A stretch of DNA of 64,000 bases from positions 320,501-384,500 of the forward strand of contig NZ_WTYL01000003.1 in NCBI RefSeq assembly GCF_009828115.1, in the 5' to 3' direction. A program made the position numbers and the translations under genes. Every line of letters begins with the position of its first letter. Within the stretch, counting starts at the first letter, position 1. The DNA is from Allopontixanthobacter sediminis (GTDB taxonomy: Bacteria; Pseudomonadota; Alphaproteobacteria; Sphingomonadales; Sphingomonadaceae). The notes below the pieces were generated by a model. It searched no databases and had not been told where the DNA came from. It worked only from the letters and a program-made list of their open reading frames with translations. Below are positions 25,873-33,204 of this stretch, in pieces.

Positions 25873-27051
25873 TTATTCTTTCACCATTTCCTCATCGAGA
25901 ATGGCGGAAACCCGCGCTGCGTCGGGAAAATCCTCGTCCAGCCAGCGGCGCTCGACACTCTGCAGGATGCGCGCAACAGAAGGACCTGCCTGCACTCCGC
26001 GCCTGACGATTTCCCCACCCTTGATCGGCAGCTCAGGTGCGTCCCAGCCAATCACGGGAGTGGGATCACCGCCGGTAAGCAATAGCCGGTCGACCGCGCA
26101 ATCGGTTCCTTCGCGGTAGGCAAGGGCGCGCGGATTTTCGCCGTCCCCAAAAGTTCGCGCTGCCACGCATGAGAGGCGTTCGCGCTGGTTCCGTGAGAGG
26201 CGCAGGCGCGTGGTCACCGCGCCGGCAATCTGGGGCAACGCGGGCAGCAGCGCGGCAAGCCGGCGCATGGCATCGGGCGGGACACCGTAGCGCTGTTCGG
26301 CAGCGATCAGGTTAGCCAGCGCCTCCAGTTCGTGCCGTCCGCATTCCGGAAGTACGACTTGCAAAACCCCCAGCCTGTGCATTCGCGTCACGGTAGGCGA
26401 GGGATCGGGTAAGCCGAGCAAATTTTGCAACTCCCAGCCGACCCGCTCGCGTGACAGCCCCTTCAAGGTGGCGGCCAGTTCGGCGCAGGCAGCCTCGGCT
26501 TCGCTGTCCAGTTCGGCACCGAAACGGGCCTCGAAGCGAAAGTAACGCAGGATCCGCAAATGATCCTCGCGAATTCGCTGGCGTGCGTCGCCGATAAAGC
26601 GGACGCGGCCAGCCTTGAGGTCCTCCCTCCCGCCGAAATAGTCCGCGATTTCGAGCGTTACGGGGTGCGCGAACAGCGCGTTGATGGTGAAATCGCGCCG
26701 CGCCGCGTCGTCGCGCCAATCCTGTGCAAAGCTGACCGTCGCGCGCCGCCCGTCGGTGGATACATCGCGGCGCAGCGTGGTGACTTCCACGTTGCTGCCG
26801 TCCATCAGCGCGGTGACGGTGCCATGCGCGATGCCGGTGGGAATGGTGCGGATGCCAGCTGCTGCAAGGCGCTCGACTACATCGGTGGGGGGCAGTGTGG
26901 TCGCCGCGTCGATATCATGGACATCTTCGCCAAGCAGCGTGTCGCGCACCGCGCCGCCGACCCAGCGGACGTTCTCCGTACCGAGTGCGGCAACCAGCGC
27001 GGCGAGGTCCCTGCGCTGGGTCCAGGGCACCGGCGGGAGACGCTCAGTCAT
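25873..27051 (-). CDS. CCA tRNA nucleotidyltransferase / polynucleotide adenylyltransferase family
   Basis: 392 residues, class II nucleotidyltransferase fold. The core is WVGGAVRDTLLG with HDIDAAT (metal Asp pair), then RRDFTINALF and the tRNA-binding REDHLRILRYFRFEARFG. It adds CCA to tRNA 3' ends or, less likely, poly(A) to RNA. ATG 27051 overlaps the Nudix gene by 8 bp. The order DUF1285-Nudix-CCA enzyme is standard in alphaproteobacteria and supports the tRNA role. Confidence 0.94.
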   Translation of the reverse strand: MTERLPPVPWTQRRDLAALVAALGTENVRWVGGAVRDTLLGEDVHDIDAATTLPPTDVVERLAAAGIRTIPTGIAHGTVTALMDGSNVEVTTLRRDVSTDGRRATVSFAQDWRDDAARRDFTINALFAHPVTLEIADYFGGREDLKAGRVRFIGDARQRIREDHLRILRYFRFEARFGAELDSEAEAACAELAATLKGLSRERVGWELQNLLGLPDPSPTVTRMHRLGVLQVVLPECGRHELEALANLIAAEQRYGVPPDAMRRLAALLPALPQIAGAVTTRLRLSRNQRERLSCVAARTFGDGENPRALAYREGTDCAVDRLLLTGGDPTPVIGWDAPELPIKGGEIVRRGVQAGPSVARILQSVERRWLDEDFPDAARVSAILDEEMVKE

Positions 27052-27649
27052 GCAGCACCGCGTGGTGGGGTATGCGCCGCGACAAATTGGCGATAATCGA
27101 AGCGGTGATACCCCAGATCCGGCGCCCTTCCCACGGAATTTCCAGATAGTCCCGCGGCTGGCCCTGCCAGATTGCGCTCTGCGGAACATGGTTGGCCGGG
27201 TCGAGAATGAACCGCAGCGGTATCTCGAACCAGTCGGATACCTCGGCCGGATTGGGCAGCAGCGGCAGGTCGGGCGGCAAGGTGGCGAGCACCGGGGTTA
27301 CGTCATACCCGCTACCGGTGCCAAACCGATCCGTCGCCCCGATTACCCGGACATCGCGGGACCGGATGCCCAGTTCCTCGTGCGCTTCCCGCAAGGCAGC
27401 CTCGATAGCGTTCTCGCCCGGGTCGATCTTGCCGCCGGGAAACGCGACCTGCCCGGGGTGGGCGCGCATATCCTCGGGCCGGTGGATCAGCAGCACGCCG
27501 GGCTCTTCCCGCTCGGTTACCGCGATCAGCACCGCAGCGGGACGGGGGGTGCCGCGGGGGCCGAGATGGGCGTCATCCCGCAGGTCCGGCAATTCGAGGC
27601 CATGCCCGCGATCGAACAGCGCGCTCAGGTGATCGAACAGCACACTCAT
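27044..27649 (-). CDS. Nudix hydrolase, CoA pyrophosphatase (NudL) type
   Basis: 201 residues. The Nudix box is GGKIDPGENAIEAALREAHE followed by ELGI (REx2EE). Just before it, RAHPGQVAFPGG is the extension that distinguishes the CoA-diphosphatase subfamily, which splits CoA and its thioesters to phosphopantetheine derivatives and 3',5'-ADP. ATG 27649 overlaps the DUF1285 stop (ATGA); a longer open frame upstream lies inside DUF1285 and is not coding. Last residues overlap the CCA enzyme start by 8 bp. Confidence 0.92.
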   Translation of the reverse strand: MSVLFDHLSALFDRGHGLELPDLRDDAHLGPRGTPRPAAVLIAVTEREEPGVLLIHRPEDMRAHPGQVAFPGGKIDPGENAIEAALREAHEELGIRSRDVRVIGATDRFGTGSGYDVTPVLATLPPDLPLLPNPAEVSDWFEIPLRFILDPANHVPQSAIWQGQPRDYLEIPWEGRRIWGITASIIANLSRRIPHHAVLHD

Positions 27650-28194
27650 GACGGCTGCAACGCGAAATTGGTGCCTTGGCTGCGAACGGTCCAGTCGTCT
27701 CCGCGCGCCAGCGCGATAGCTAGCAGCTGCTGATACGTGCTGCGATTGAGCCGAGCCTCCAGCCCGCGCCGGACGGTCACGTAGATACCGGGTGTCTCGG
27801 GATCGCCGCGTGCGGTGATCGGGTTGTCCGGCCCGGCAATTACGAGTTCGTCGGTGTTGATACGGAAGCCGAGGCCGCCATCGACTTCCGACACGTCGAC
27901 CGCGATAAACGCGGCGTCCACGACCTCGATGGAGAGCTTCTCGAACGGCGTGACCAGCCAATGGCGGCCCTCTGCGTCGCGAGTCAGGAGGCCGGCGAAC
28001 GCCCGGACCATTGCCGGCCGCCGGATTTCGCCGCTATCGTGAAACCAGGTCCCGTCAGCGGCAATGCGCATCAGGCTGTCGCCGGTCTTTTGCGGCGACC
28101 AATCCTCCACCGGGGGCAATTTGCGCTGTTTCACCTGCTCGGCAATCTGCGCGAGCGTAAGGCTGGCAAGTTCGGGCGGGGCTTCGTAGGGCAT
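27646..28194 (-). CDS. DUF1285 family protein
   Basis: 182 residues. DWSPQKTGDSLMRIAADGTW and DSGEIRRPAMVRAFAGLLTR are the family's recognisable N-terminal region; the C-terminal half is beta-rich (GIYVTVRRGLEARLNRSTY). Structures of DUF1285 members show a two-domain fold without a known activity. First gene of the three-gene unit with the Nudix and CCA genes, coupled by ATGA. Cytosolic; function unknown. Confidence 0.88.
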   Translation of the reverse strand: MPYEAPPELASLTLAQIAEQVKQRKLPPVEDWSPQKTGDSLMRIAADGTWFHDSGEIRRPAMVRAFAGLLTRDAEGRHWLVTPFEKLSIEVVDAAFIAVDVSEVDGGLGFRINTDELVIAGPDNPITARGDPETPGIYVTVRRGLEARLNRSTYQQLLAIALARGDDWTVRSQGTNFALQPS

Positions 28195-28249
28195 CCACCG
28201 TCAGATGGCAGAGGGAGGGCGGCCATTCAATCCCGCCGCATGAATAAGC

Positions 28250-28762
28250 CTACTGGGCACCCCACGGCCCGAGCATGCCGGTCTTTGGCAGCACCGCGGG
28301 ATTTTCACACCTGAGCAGCAGCCGTTCGCGGTCGAAAGGGCCCGGGCAATACCAGTCGCCGGTATGTTCCGCGCTGAACCCGAAGAAGCGTCCGTAATAT
28401 TCCTCGTCGCCAATCAGTATCTGCGGCAGCGGATTTGCTGTGTCGAGCGCCCCGAGAGAGGCCAGCATCAGTGCCTTTCCGTACCCTTCCTGCTGGCGTT
28501 CGGGCAGCACGGCCACCGGACCGACCATCAACATCGGATGGGCGCGCCCTTCGGGGTCGGTGAGGGCGACAGGCCACAACTGGATCGTCCCGGTCAGATA
28601 GTCCTCGTCATCGAGCGCTGCGAAACTGAGGGCCGGAAGCCAGTCGGTGCCTTCGCGCATCCGGTAGGCGGTGCGGGCGTGCCGATCCGGCCCGAATGCG
28701 CGGTCGAGCAAATCTTCGATCATCGCGGGATCGACATTGGCGAGGGGAACGATTGTTGGCAT
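28250..28762 (-). CDS. GNAT-family N-acetyltransferase
   Basis: 170 residues from ATG 28762 (MPTIVPLANVDPAMIEDLLD). The acetyl-CoA site is VGPVAVLPERQQEGYGKAL (V-x-P-x2-Q-x3-G-x-G/A-type motif A), and IGDEEYYGRFFGF is the typical C-terminal YY-x-RFGF segment of the YhbS-like group. Substrate unknown. It is not overlapped by its neighbours and is separated from DUF1285 by 55 bp, so possibly independent. Confidence 0.9.
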   Translation of the reverse strand: MPTIVPLANVDPAMIEDLLDRAFGPDRHARTAYRMREGTDWLPALSFAALDDEDYLTGTIQLWPVALTDPEGRAHPMLMVGPVAVLPERQQEGYGKALMLASLGALDTANPLPQILIGDEEYYGRFFGFSAEHTGDWYCPGPFDRERLLLRCENPAVLPKTGMLGPWGAQ

Positions 28763-28858
28763 TTTTGCTCCGGAATGGAGCGCGCCGATAGGGCGCTGCC
28801 GACGCGGTGTCGACAGCAATCGAACTATCAGTGCGTCATGCGCAAATTGTCAGCCTGG

Positions 28859-30010
28859 TCACGCCGGAGGAGCTAGCCGCAGCAGACGACCGTTCTCGGT
28901 GTCTTCAAGCACCCAGATTGCCCCGTCCGGCCCTTGCACGATCTGCCGAATGCGTTCGCCCATGTCATAGCGGGCAACTTCGGTCGCTTTCTCGCCGTCG
29001 ATCGATACATGGATGATAGCCTCGGTCTTCAGCCCCGCAATCAGCGCATCGCCGCGCCATTCCGGGAACATGTCACCATTATAGAAAATGAAATTTCCGG
29101 GCGCGATTACCGGGGTCCACTGGATCGCCGGTGCGGCGAATTCAGGGCGCGTGGAATGGTCGGGGATCGGATCATTGTCATAATGAATGCCGTCCGAGAC
29201 AATCGGCCACCCGTAATTGGCCCCCTGCTTGACCAGGTTGAGTTCGTCGCCGCCCTTGGGACCATGTTCGAGATCCCACAACCGGCCTTGTTCGTCGAAC
29301 TGCATGCCGAGAATATTGCGGTGGCCGTAAGACCAGATTTCCTGGCTTACACCGCCCCGGTCGGCAAACGGATTACCGGGTGCCGGCTCTCCGTCCAGAG
29401 TCAGGCGAACGATCGAACCGAGGTTGTTCGACAAATCCTGCGCAGGCTGCATTTTCTGCCGGTCACCGCTCGCCACATACATATACTGACCGTCTGGCGA
29501 AAAAAGGATCCGGTGCGAATAATGGCCGCGGCCGGTGACCTTCGGGGACTGCCGCCAGATCACTTCGAGGCCCTTGATCGCGCAGGACGTTCCGGCGCTG
29601 CAATCCAGTGTTCCCTTGCCGACCACAGCACCGCGTGTGTCACCTTCGCCCGCCTCCGCCCAGCTGAGATAAATCGCCTTGCTCGAAGCGTAATCGGGAC
29701 CGAAGGCAATATCGCCGAGACCGCCCTGGCCGCCGTAATCCACCGTGGGGACGCCCGTGACGTTACCTGTGGTTCCGCTCGCCGGATTATAGAACTTTAC
29801 CGTCCCTGCCTTTTCGGTCACGAAAAGTACGCCGGTACCGGGCTCGAAGGCGGCAGCCCAAGGCTCGGCAAAGGTGCCATGTTCACTGACCGCGAAGGCG
29901 CCCGAATTCTCGGAGATGCTTTCCACTGATGTCTGTGCGCCGCAGCTTGCGAGAGGCACGCTTGCCATGGTTAGAGCGAGGGCGATGAATCTGATGTCTG
30001 ACATGTCCAT
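28859..30010 (-). CDS. PQQ-dependent sugar dehydrogenase (soluble GDH/Asd-like) lipoprotein
   Basis: 383 residues. A six-bladed beta-propeller of the glucose/sorbosone dehydrogenase family; GGQGGLGDIAFGPDY, GHYSHRILFSPDGQYMYVAS, SYGHRNILGMQFD and HGPKGGDELNLV are the characteristic strands and PQQ-site segments (with His in GHYSHR). The N-terminus IRFIALALTMASVPLASC has a lipobox, so the protein is probably anchored in the periplasm. PQQ and substrate use are inferred from family. ATG 30010 has ggagag upstream. Its start overlaps the divergent rnhB start. Confidence 0.9.
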   Translation of the reverse strand: MDMSDIRFIALALTMASVPLASCGAQTSVESISENSGAFAVSEHGTFAEPWAAAFEPGTGVLFVTEKAGTVKFYNPASGTTGNVTGVPTVDYGGQGGLGDIAFGPDYASSKAIYLSWAEAGEGDTRGAVVGKGTLDCSAGTSCAIKGLEVIWRQSPKVTGRGHYSHRILFSPDGQYMYVASGDRQKMQPAQDLSNNLGSIVRLTLDGEPAPGNPFADRGGVSQEIWSYGHRNILGMQFDEQGRLWDLEHGPKGGDELNLVKQGANYGWPIVSDGIHYDNDPIPDHSTRPEFAAPAIQWTPVIAPGNFIFYNGDMFPEWRGDALIAGLKTEAIIHVSIDGEKATEVARYDMGERIRQIVQGPDGAIWVLEDTENGRLLRLAPPA

Positions 30011-30632
30011 ACTCTCCGGAACACCCGAGGGCTGCTTTGGTGCCGGGGATATTATCCTCGGCGTTGATGAAGCGGGCCGCGGCCCGTTGGCAGGACCGGT
30101 TGTGGCTTCTGCCGTCGCGTTATGCAAGCCGCGGCCGGGCGGGCTGGACGATTCCAAGAAGCTAACTGCCATTAGGCGCGGCGAACTCGACCTGACGATC
30201 CGCCGCCGGTGCGCATGGGCGGTCGGCGTGGTCGATGTGGAAGCTATCGATCGGCTCAATATCCTCGGCGCGACGATGCTGGCGATGACGCTGGCGGTCC
30301 AGCGTTTGTGCGAGGCGCTGGGGCGCGAACCGGCGCGTATCCTGATTGATGGCAATCTTACCCCGGCCGGGCGGGCCGAGGGCTGGCGGTGGCAGGGTAC
30401 GCCTATCATTGGCGGCGATGCGATCGAACCGTGTATTTCGGCGGCTTCGATTGTTGCCAAGGAATGGCGCGACCGGATCATGCTGACGGCTGCACGGGAC
30501 CATCCACAATATTGCTGGGACCGGAACAAGGGATACGGAACGCGGGATCATCTGGCGGCGCTGCAGGAACACGGACCGTGCGCATTGCACCGCCGCAGTT
30601 TCGCCCCGGTCGCGCAGATGATGCTGCTCTGA
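30003..30632 (+). CDS. rnhB: Ribonuclease HII
   Basis: 209 residues from ATG 30003. It cleaves RNA in RNA-DNA hybrids and removes single ribonucleotides. The catalytic acids are in GVDEAGRGPLAGPVVA (Asp, Glu), ILIDGN (Asp) and CISAASIVAKEWRD (Asp). ATG 29994 is an alternative. The start falls inside the head-to-head dehydrogenase gene (28859-30010), so the promoter and leader of each gene lie within the other's coding region. The stop directly abuts the stop of the LysR-type gene. Confidence 0.94.
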   Translation: MSILSGTPEGCFGAGDIILGVDEAGRGPLAGPVVASAVALCKPRPGGLDDSKKLTAIRRGELDLTIRRRCAWAVGVVDVEAIDRLNILGATMLAMTLAVQRLCEALGREPARILIDGNLTPAGRAEGWRWQGTPIIGGDAIEPCISAASIVAKEWRDRIMLTAARDHPQYCWDRNKGYGTRDHLAALQEHGPCALHRRSFAPVAQMMLL

Positions 30633-31532
30633 CTAGCGAAGGATTTCGCGGGCTTCCGCGGCGATAACTTCCGCGATTGCGGCGTATGCTCCGGCAAAGG
30701 CCGCGCCTTCGCGCCACACCGCCGCGATTGAACGGGTAGCCGACCAGTCCTCGATCGCAAATCGCCGCACCATATCCTCGCCGCCGGTTTCGGATCGTAG
30801 GTACAATTCGGGCAGGATCGCCAGGCCGAGCCCTGACCCGGCCATCTGGCGCAGGCTATCGAGGCTGGTACCCTCGTAATCGCGCATCAGTTCCGCGCCC
30901 AGTTCCCGGCAGATATCCAACGCCTGCCGATGAAAGTGATGCCGCCTGTCAAGGCTCAGTACGGGTTGCCCGGCAAAGTCCGATGATCTCAGTCCGTCGA
31001 TACAGTGCAGCGGATGATCCGGCGCGCCGACCAGCGAAAGCGGTTCCCGGAACAGAGGTTCGACGTGCAGGCCGCCGCCCGCAACCGGCAAAGGGGCGAG
31101 CACCATGTCCAACGTACCGCGGGCCAGTTCCGCGAACTGGTCGTCCGGGATGCCTTCGCGGATATACATCCTCAGCAACGGGTTCTCGCGGTGCAGGCGA
31201 ACCACCGCCGGCGGTATGAGGTACGGTCCAAGCGTCGGCGATACACCGAAGCGGATCGTGCCTACCGCGCCAGTGCGGCTCTGCTCCGCCAGGTGCCGGA
31301 TCTCGCTGACGTCCATCAGCATCCGCCGCGCGCGGGCGGCGATCTCACGCCCGATGGGGGTCAGGCGGAGCGGCTTGCCGCGCTCGACCAGCTTGACCTG
31401 CAGTCGTTTTTCAAGGGCTTTCAACTGCTGGCTCAACGTCGGCTGGGTCACGGGAATGCTCGCAGCGGCTCTTCCGAAATGCCCCGTATCCTCCAGCGCG
31501 ACGAGGTATTCCATTTGGCGAAGAGTCGGCAT
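30633..31532 (-). CDS. LysR-type regulator, OxyR-like, without the peroxidatic Cys
   Basis: 299 residues. Winged helix (MPTLRQMEYLVALEDTGHFG, then TQPTLSQQLKALEKRL) and a periplasmic-binding-type effector domain. The region TSLDSLRQMAGSGLGLAILP aligns well with OxyR TSLETLRNMVAAGSGITLLP. Where E. coli OxyR has GHCLRDQAMGFC (Cys199 and Cys208), this protein has RHHFHRQALDIC: the Cys208 equivalent remains, Cys199 is His. It therefore probably does not switch by the standard disulfide. An OxyR-type palindrome lies one base upstream of its start codon. Confidence 0.9.
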   Translation of the reverse strand: MPTLRQMEYLVALEDTGHFGRAAASIPVTQPTLSQQLKALEKRLQVKLVERGKPLRLTPIGREIAARARRMLMDVSEIRHLAEQSRTGAVGTIRFGVSPTLGPYLIPPAVVRLHRENPLLRMYIREGIPDDQFAELARGTLDMVLAPLPVAGGGLHVEPLFREPLSLVGAPDHPLHCIDGLRSSDFAGQPVLSLDRRHHFHRQALDICRELGAELMRDYEGTSLDSLRQMAGSGLGLAILPELYLRSETGGEDMVRRFAIEDWSATRSIAAVWREGAAFAGAYAAIAEVIAAEAREILR

Positions 31533-31533
31533 G

Positions 31534-31548
31534 ATAGATACAGTCTAT
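31534..31548. promoter_or_regulatory. ATAG-N7-CTAT palindrome (OxyR-type operator)
   Basis: ATAGatacagtCTAT matches one half of the OxyR consensus ATAG-n-t-nnn-a-n-CTAT with exact spacing and one mismatch; flanking bases extend the symmetry (GATAGA...TCTATC). It lies one base upstream of the ATG of the OxyR-like gene, occupying the ribosome-site position, so binding there would block transcription or translation start. A second adjacent half is not seen. Confidence 0.55.
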
Positions 31549-31671
31549 CAAAATGAGGTCAAAGTTCCAATTGGATTTATCGACGACGCTCCACCACTTT
31601 GCTCGAGACAGGGACATCACCATACCGGCAGGTGCTGCTTGTGCAGTCGGTGCCGGCAGCGGAGGTTGTGA

Positions 31672-31854
31672 ATGAACACCTATCTCGAACGGCTTTTGCG
31701 GCGGCACCGGCGGATCGACCGCTTGATCGACACCAGCAAGGCGCATGGCAAGCAGGAAGACCTGAAGCTGCTGAAACGGGTTCGCTTGCGTTTGAAAGAC
31801 AGGATTGCCGAGTTGCAGCGCCGCAACAACCCCATCTTGCGCGTCAACAAGTAG
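31672..31854 (+). CDS. YdcH/DUF465 family small protein
   Basis: 60 residues, highly charged and helical: RLLRRHRRIDRLIDTSKA and LKLLKRVRLRLKDRIAELQ form the antiparallel hairpin typical of DUF465. Function unknown in the family. Ribosome site ggagg at 31661-31665. It lies upstream of the nhaA leader and is divergent from the OxyR-like gene. Confidence 0.85.
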   Translation: MNTYLERLLRRHRRIDRLIDTSKAHGKQEDLKLLKRVRLRLKDRIAELQRRNNPILRVNK

Positions 31855-31885
31855 CGGCTCGGCAGGCGGCGCGTTTGACCCCTTA

Positions 31886-32005
31886 CCCCTCCAGGGGGCG
31901 GGCGCGTCGCCGCATTTGTGCGGCAACAGGGCCGCAAAGGGGGCTATAAGTACGGGGCGGTAACCGCGCCAGCAATGGATCGGTTGCCGCCCCGATTTGA
32001 TTTTT
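31886..32005 (+). promoter_or_regulatory. Structured nhaA leader, candidate cation (nhaA-type) riboswitch with terminator
   Basis: Between DUF465 and nhaA. Upstream fold: hairpins at 31886-31897 and 31909-31924 (gccgca/tgcggc), and a possible closing pair ggcgcg (31901-31906) with cgcgcc (31965-31970), together with a gcgg-taa-ccgc hairpin (31957-31967). Downstream fold: a 14-bp stem, one wobble, of 31953-31966 with 31981-31994, followed by a U-rich tract ending in five T (32001-32005), 23 nt before the nhaA ATG. The two folds share bases 31953-31967 and exclude each other, as in transcription-attenuating riboswitches. Placement fits the nhaA-I/nhaA-II (Li+-responsive) leader classes, but I cannot confirm the class. 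Confidence 0.6.
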
Positions 32006-32028
32006 CGTCACGCCGAAGGGTTTTGATC

Positions 32029-33204
32029 ATGTTACCGACAAACGCCGCGCGAGCGCTGCGAGACTTCCTGAAACAGGAAAGCGCTGGCGGAATATTGCTG
32101 ATGTGCGCCGCCGCGGCGGCGCTGGTCGTGGCCAACAGCCCGCTTTCCGGCGCCTATGTGGCAGCATTGACTACCGAGCTTGCAGTTACAGTCGAGGGTG
32201 CTGGAATTGCCAAGCCGGCACTGCTGTGGATCAACGACGGCCTGATGGCAGTGTTCTTCCTGCTGATCGGTCTGGAGGTGAAGCGCGAAGTCCTGACCGG
32301 GCAGCTTTCCAGCTGGAAGCAATCCTCACTGCCGCTGTTTGCCGCGCTCGGGGGCATGATCGTGCCGGCCCTGACATATACCGCCATCAACTGGAACAAT
32401 CCGGAAAACCTTGCGGGGTGGGCCATTCCGGCCGCCACCGACATCGCCTTCGCCCTTGGCATCCTCGCGCTGCTCGGCAGCCGTGTTCCAGTTGCGCTGA
32501 AGGCGTTGCTGCTCGCGATTGCAGTGATCGACGATATCGGCGCGATCGTCATTATCGCATTGTTTTATACGCCCGGCGTCGAACTGGCCATGCTGGGGGC
32601 CGCGGCGGCGGTTCTGGTAGCCCTGACGCTGATCGGCCGGGCGCGGGTCGGGTCATCGCTGCCCTATATCCTGCTTGGCATCCTGTTGTGGTTCTTCGTC
32701 CTGAAATCGGGCGTTCACGCAACTCTCGCGGGCGTGGCACTGGCGATGACGGTGCCGATGACCAGCCGATCGGGCGGGAAAGTGCTGGAACGGATGGAGC
32801 ATGCTCTTCATCCATGGGTCGCGTTTCTGGTGGTACCGGTGTTCGCGTTCGCCAATGCCGGCGTATCCTTTGCCGGATTGGAAATCAGCGCGTTGGCCGC
32901 GCCGCTGCCGCTGGGAATTGCGCTGGGCCTGCTTCTGGGCAAACAATTGGGTATTGTCGGGTTTGCGTGGATGGCCGCCAAGTCCGGCATCGCCAGCCTG
33001 CCGGCAGGGATCAATTGGGCGCAAATGTGGGGACTGTCCCTGATTGCCGGTATCGGTTTCACTATGAGTCTGTTCATCGGCAATCTGGCGTTTGCTTCGC
33101 CGGAACAGATTGCCGCCGTCAAACTTGGCGTGCTCGGTGGTTCAATCCTGTCGGCTATCGGCGGCATCCTGATATTGCGCAGCGCTGGAAGGCAGCCTGC
33201 ATGA
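32029..33204 (+). CDS. nhaA: Na+/H+ antiporter NhaA
   Basis: 391 residues, about 12 membrane helices. It expels Na+ (and Li+) in exchange for protons. IAVIDDIGAIVIIALFYT carries the paired Asp of the ion site (Asp163/164 in E. coli); the Asp in AATDIAFALGIL is the other key residue. ATG 32029 (MLPTNAARAL) follows gaaggg at 32015-32020; the frame stays open to 31918, but that lies within the structured leader. The stop overlaps the CaCA antiporter start by 4 bp, giving a two-antiporter operon. Confidence 0.96.
   Translation: MLPTNAARALRDFLKQESAGGILLMCAAAAALVVANSPLSGAYVAALTTELAVTVEGAGIAKPALLWINDGLMAVFFLLIGLEVKREVLTGQLSSWKQSSLPLFAALGGMIVPALTYTAINWNNPENLAGWAIPAATDIAFALGILALLGSRVPVALKALLLAIAVIDDIGAIVIIALFYTPGVELAMLGAAAAVLVALTLIGRARVGSSLPYILLGILLWFFVLKSGVHATLAGVALAMTVPMTSRSGGKVLERMEHALHPWVAFLVVPVFAFANAGVSFAGLEISALAAPLPLGIALGLLLGKQLGIVGFAWMAAKSGIASLPAGINWAQMWGLSLIAGIGFTMSLFIGNLAFASPEQIAAVKLGVLGGSILSAIGGILILRSAGRQPA

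Noticed and set aside
31918-32028. Upstream in-frame extension of nhaA
   Set aside because: The extra 37 codons fall in the structured leader, do not resemble NhaA, and the ribosome site sits before 32029.
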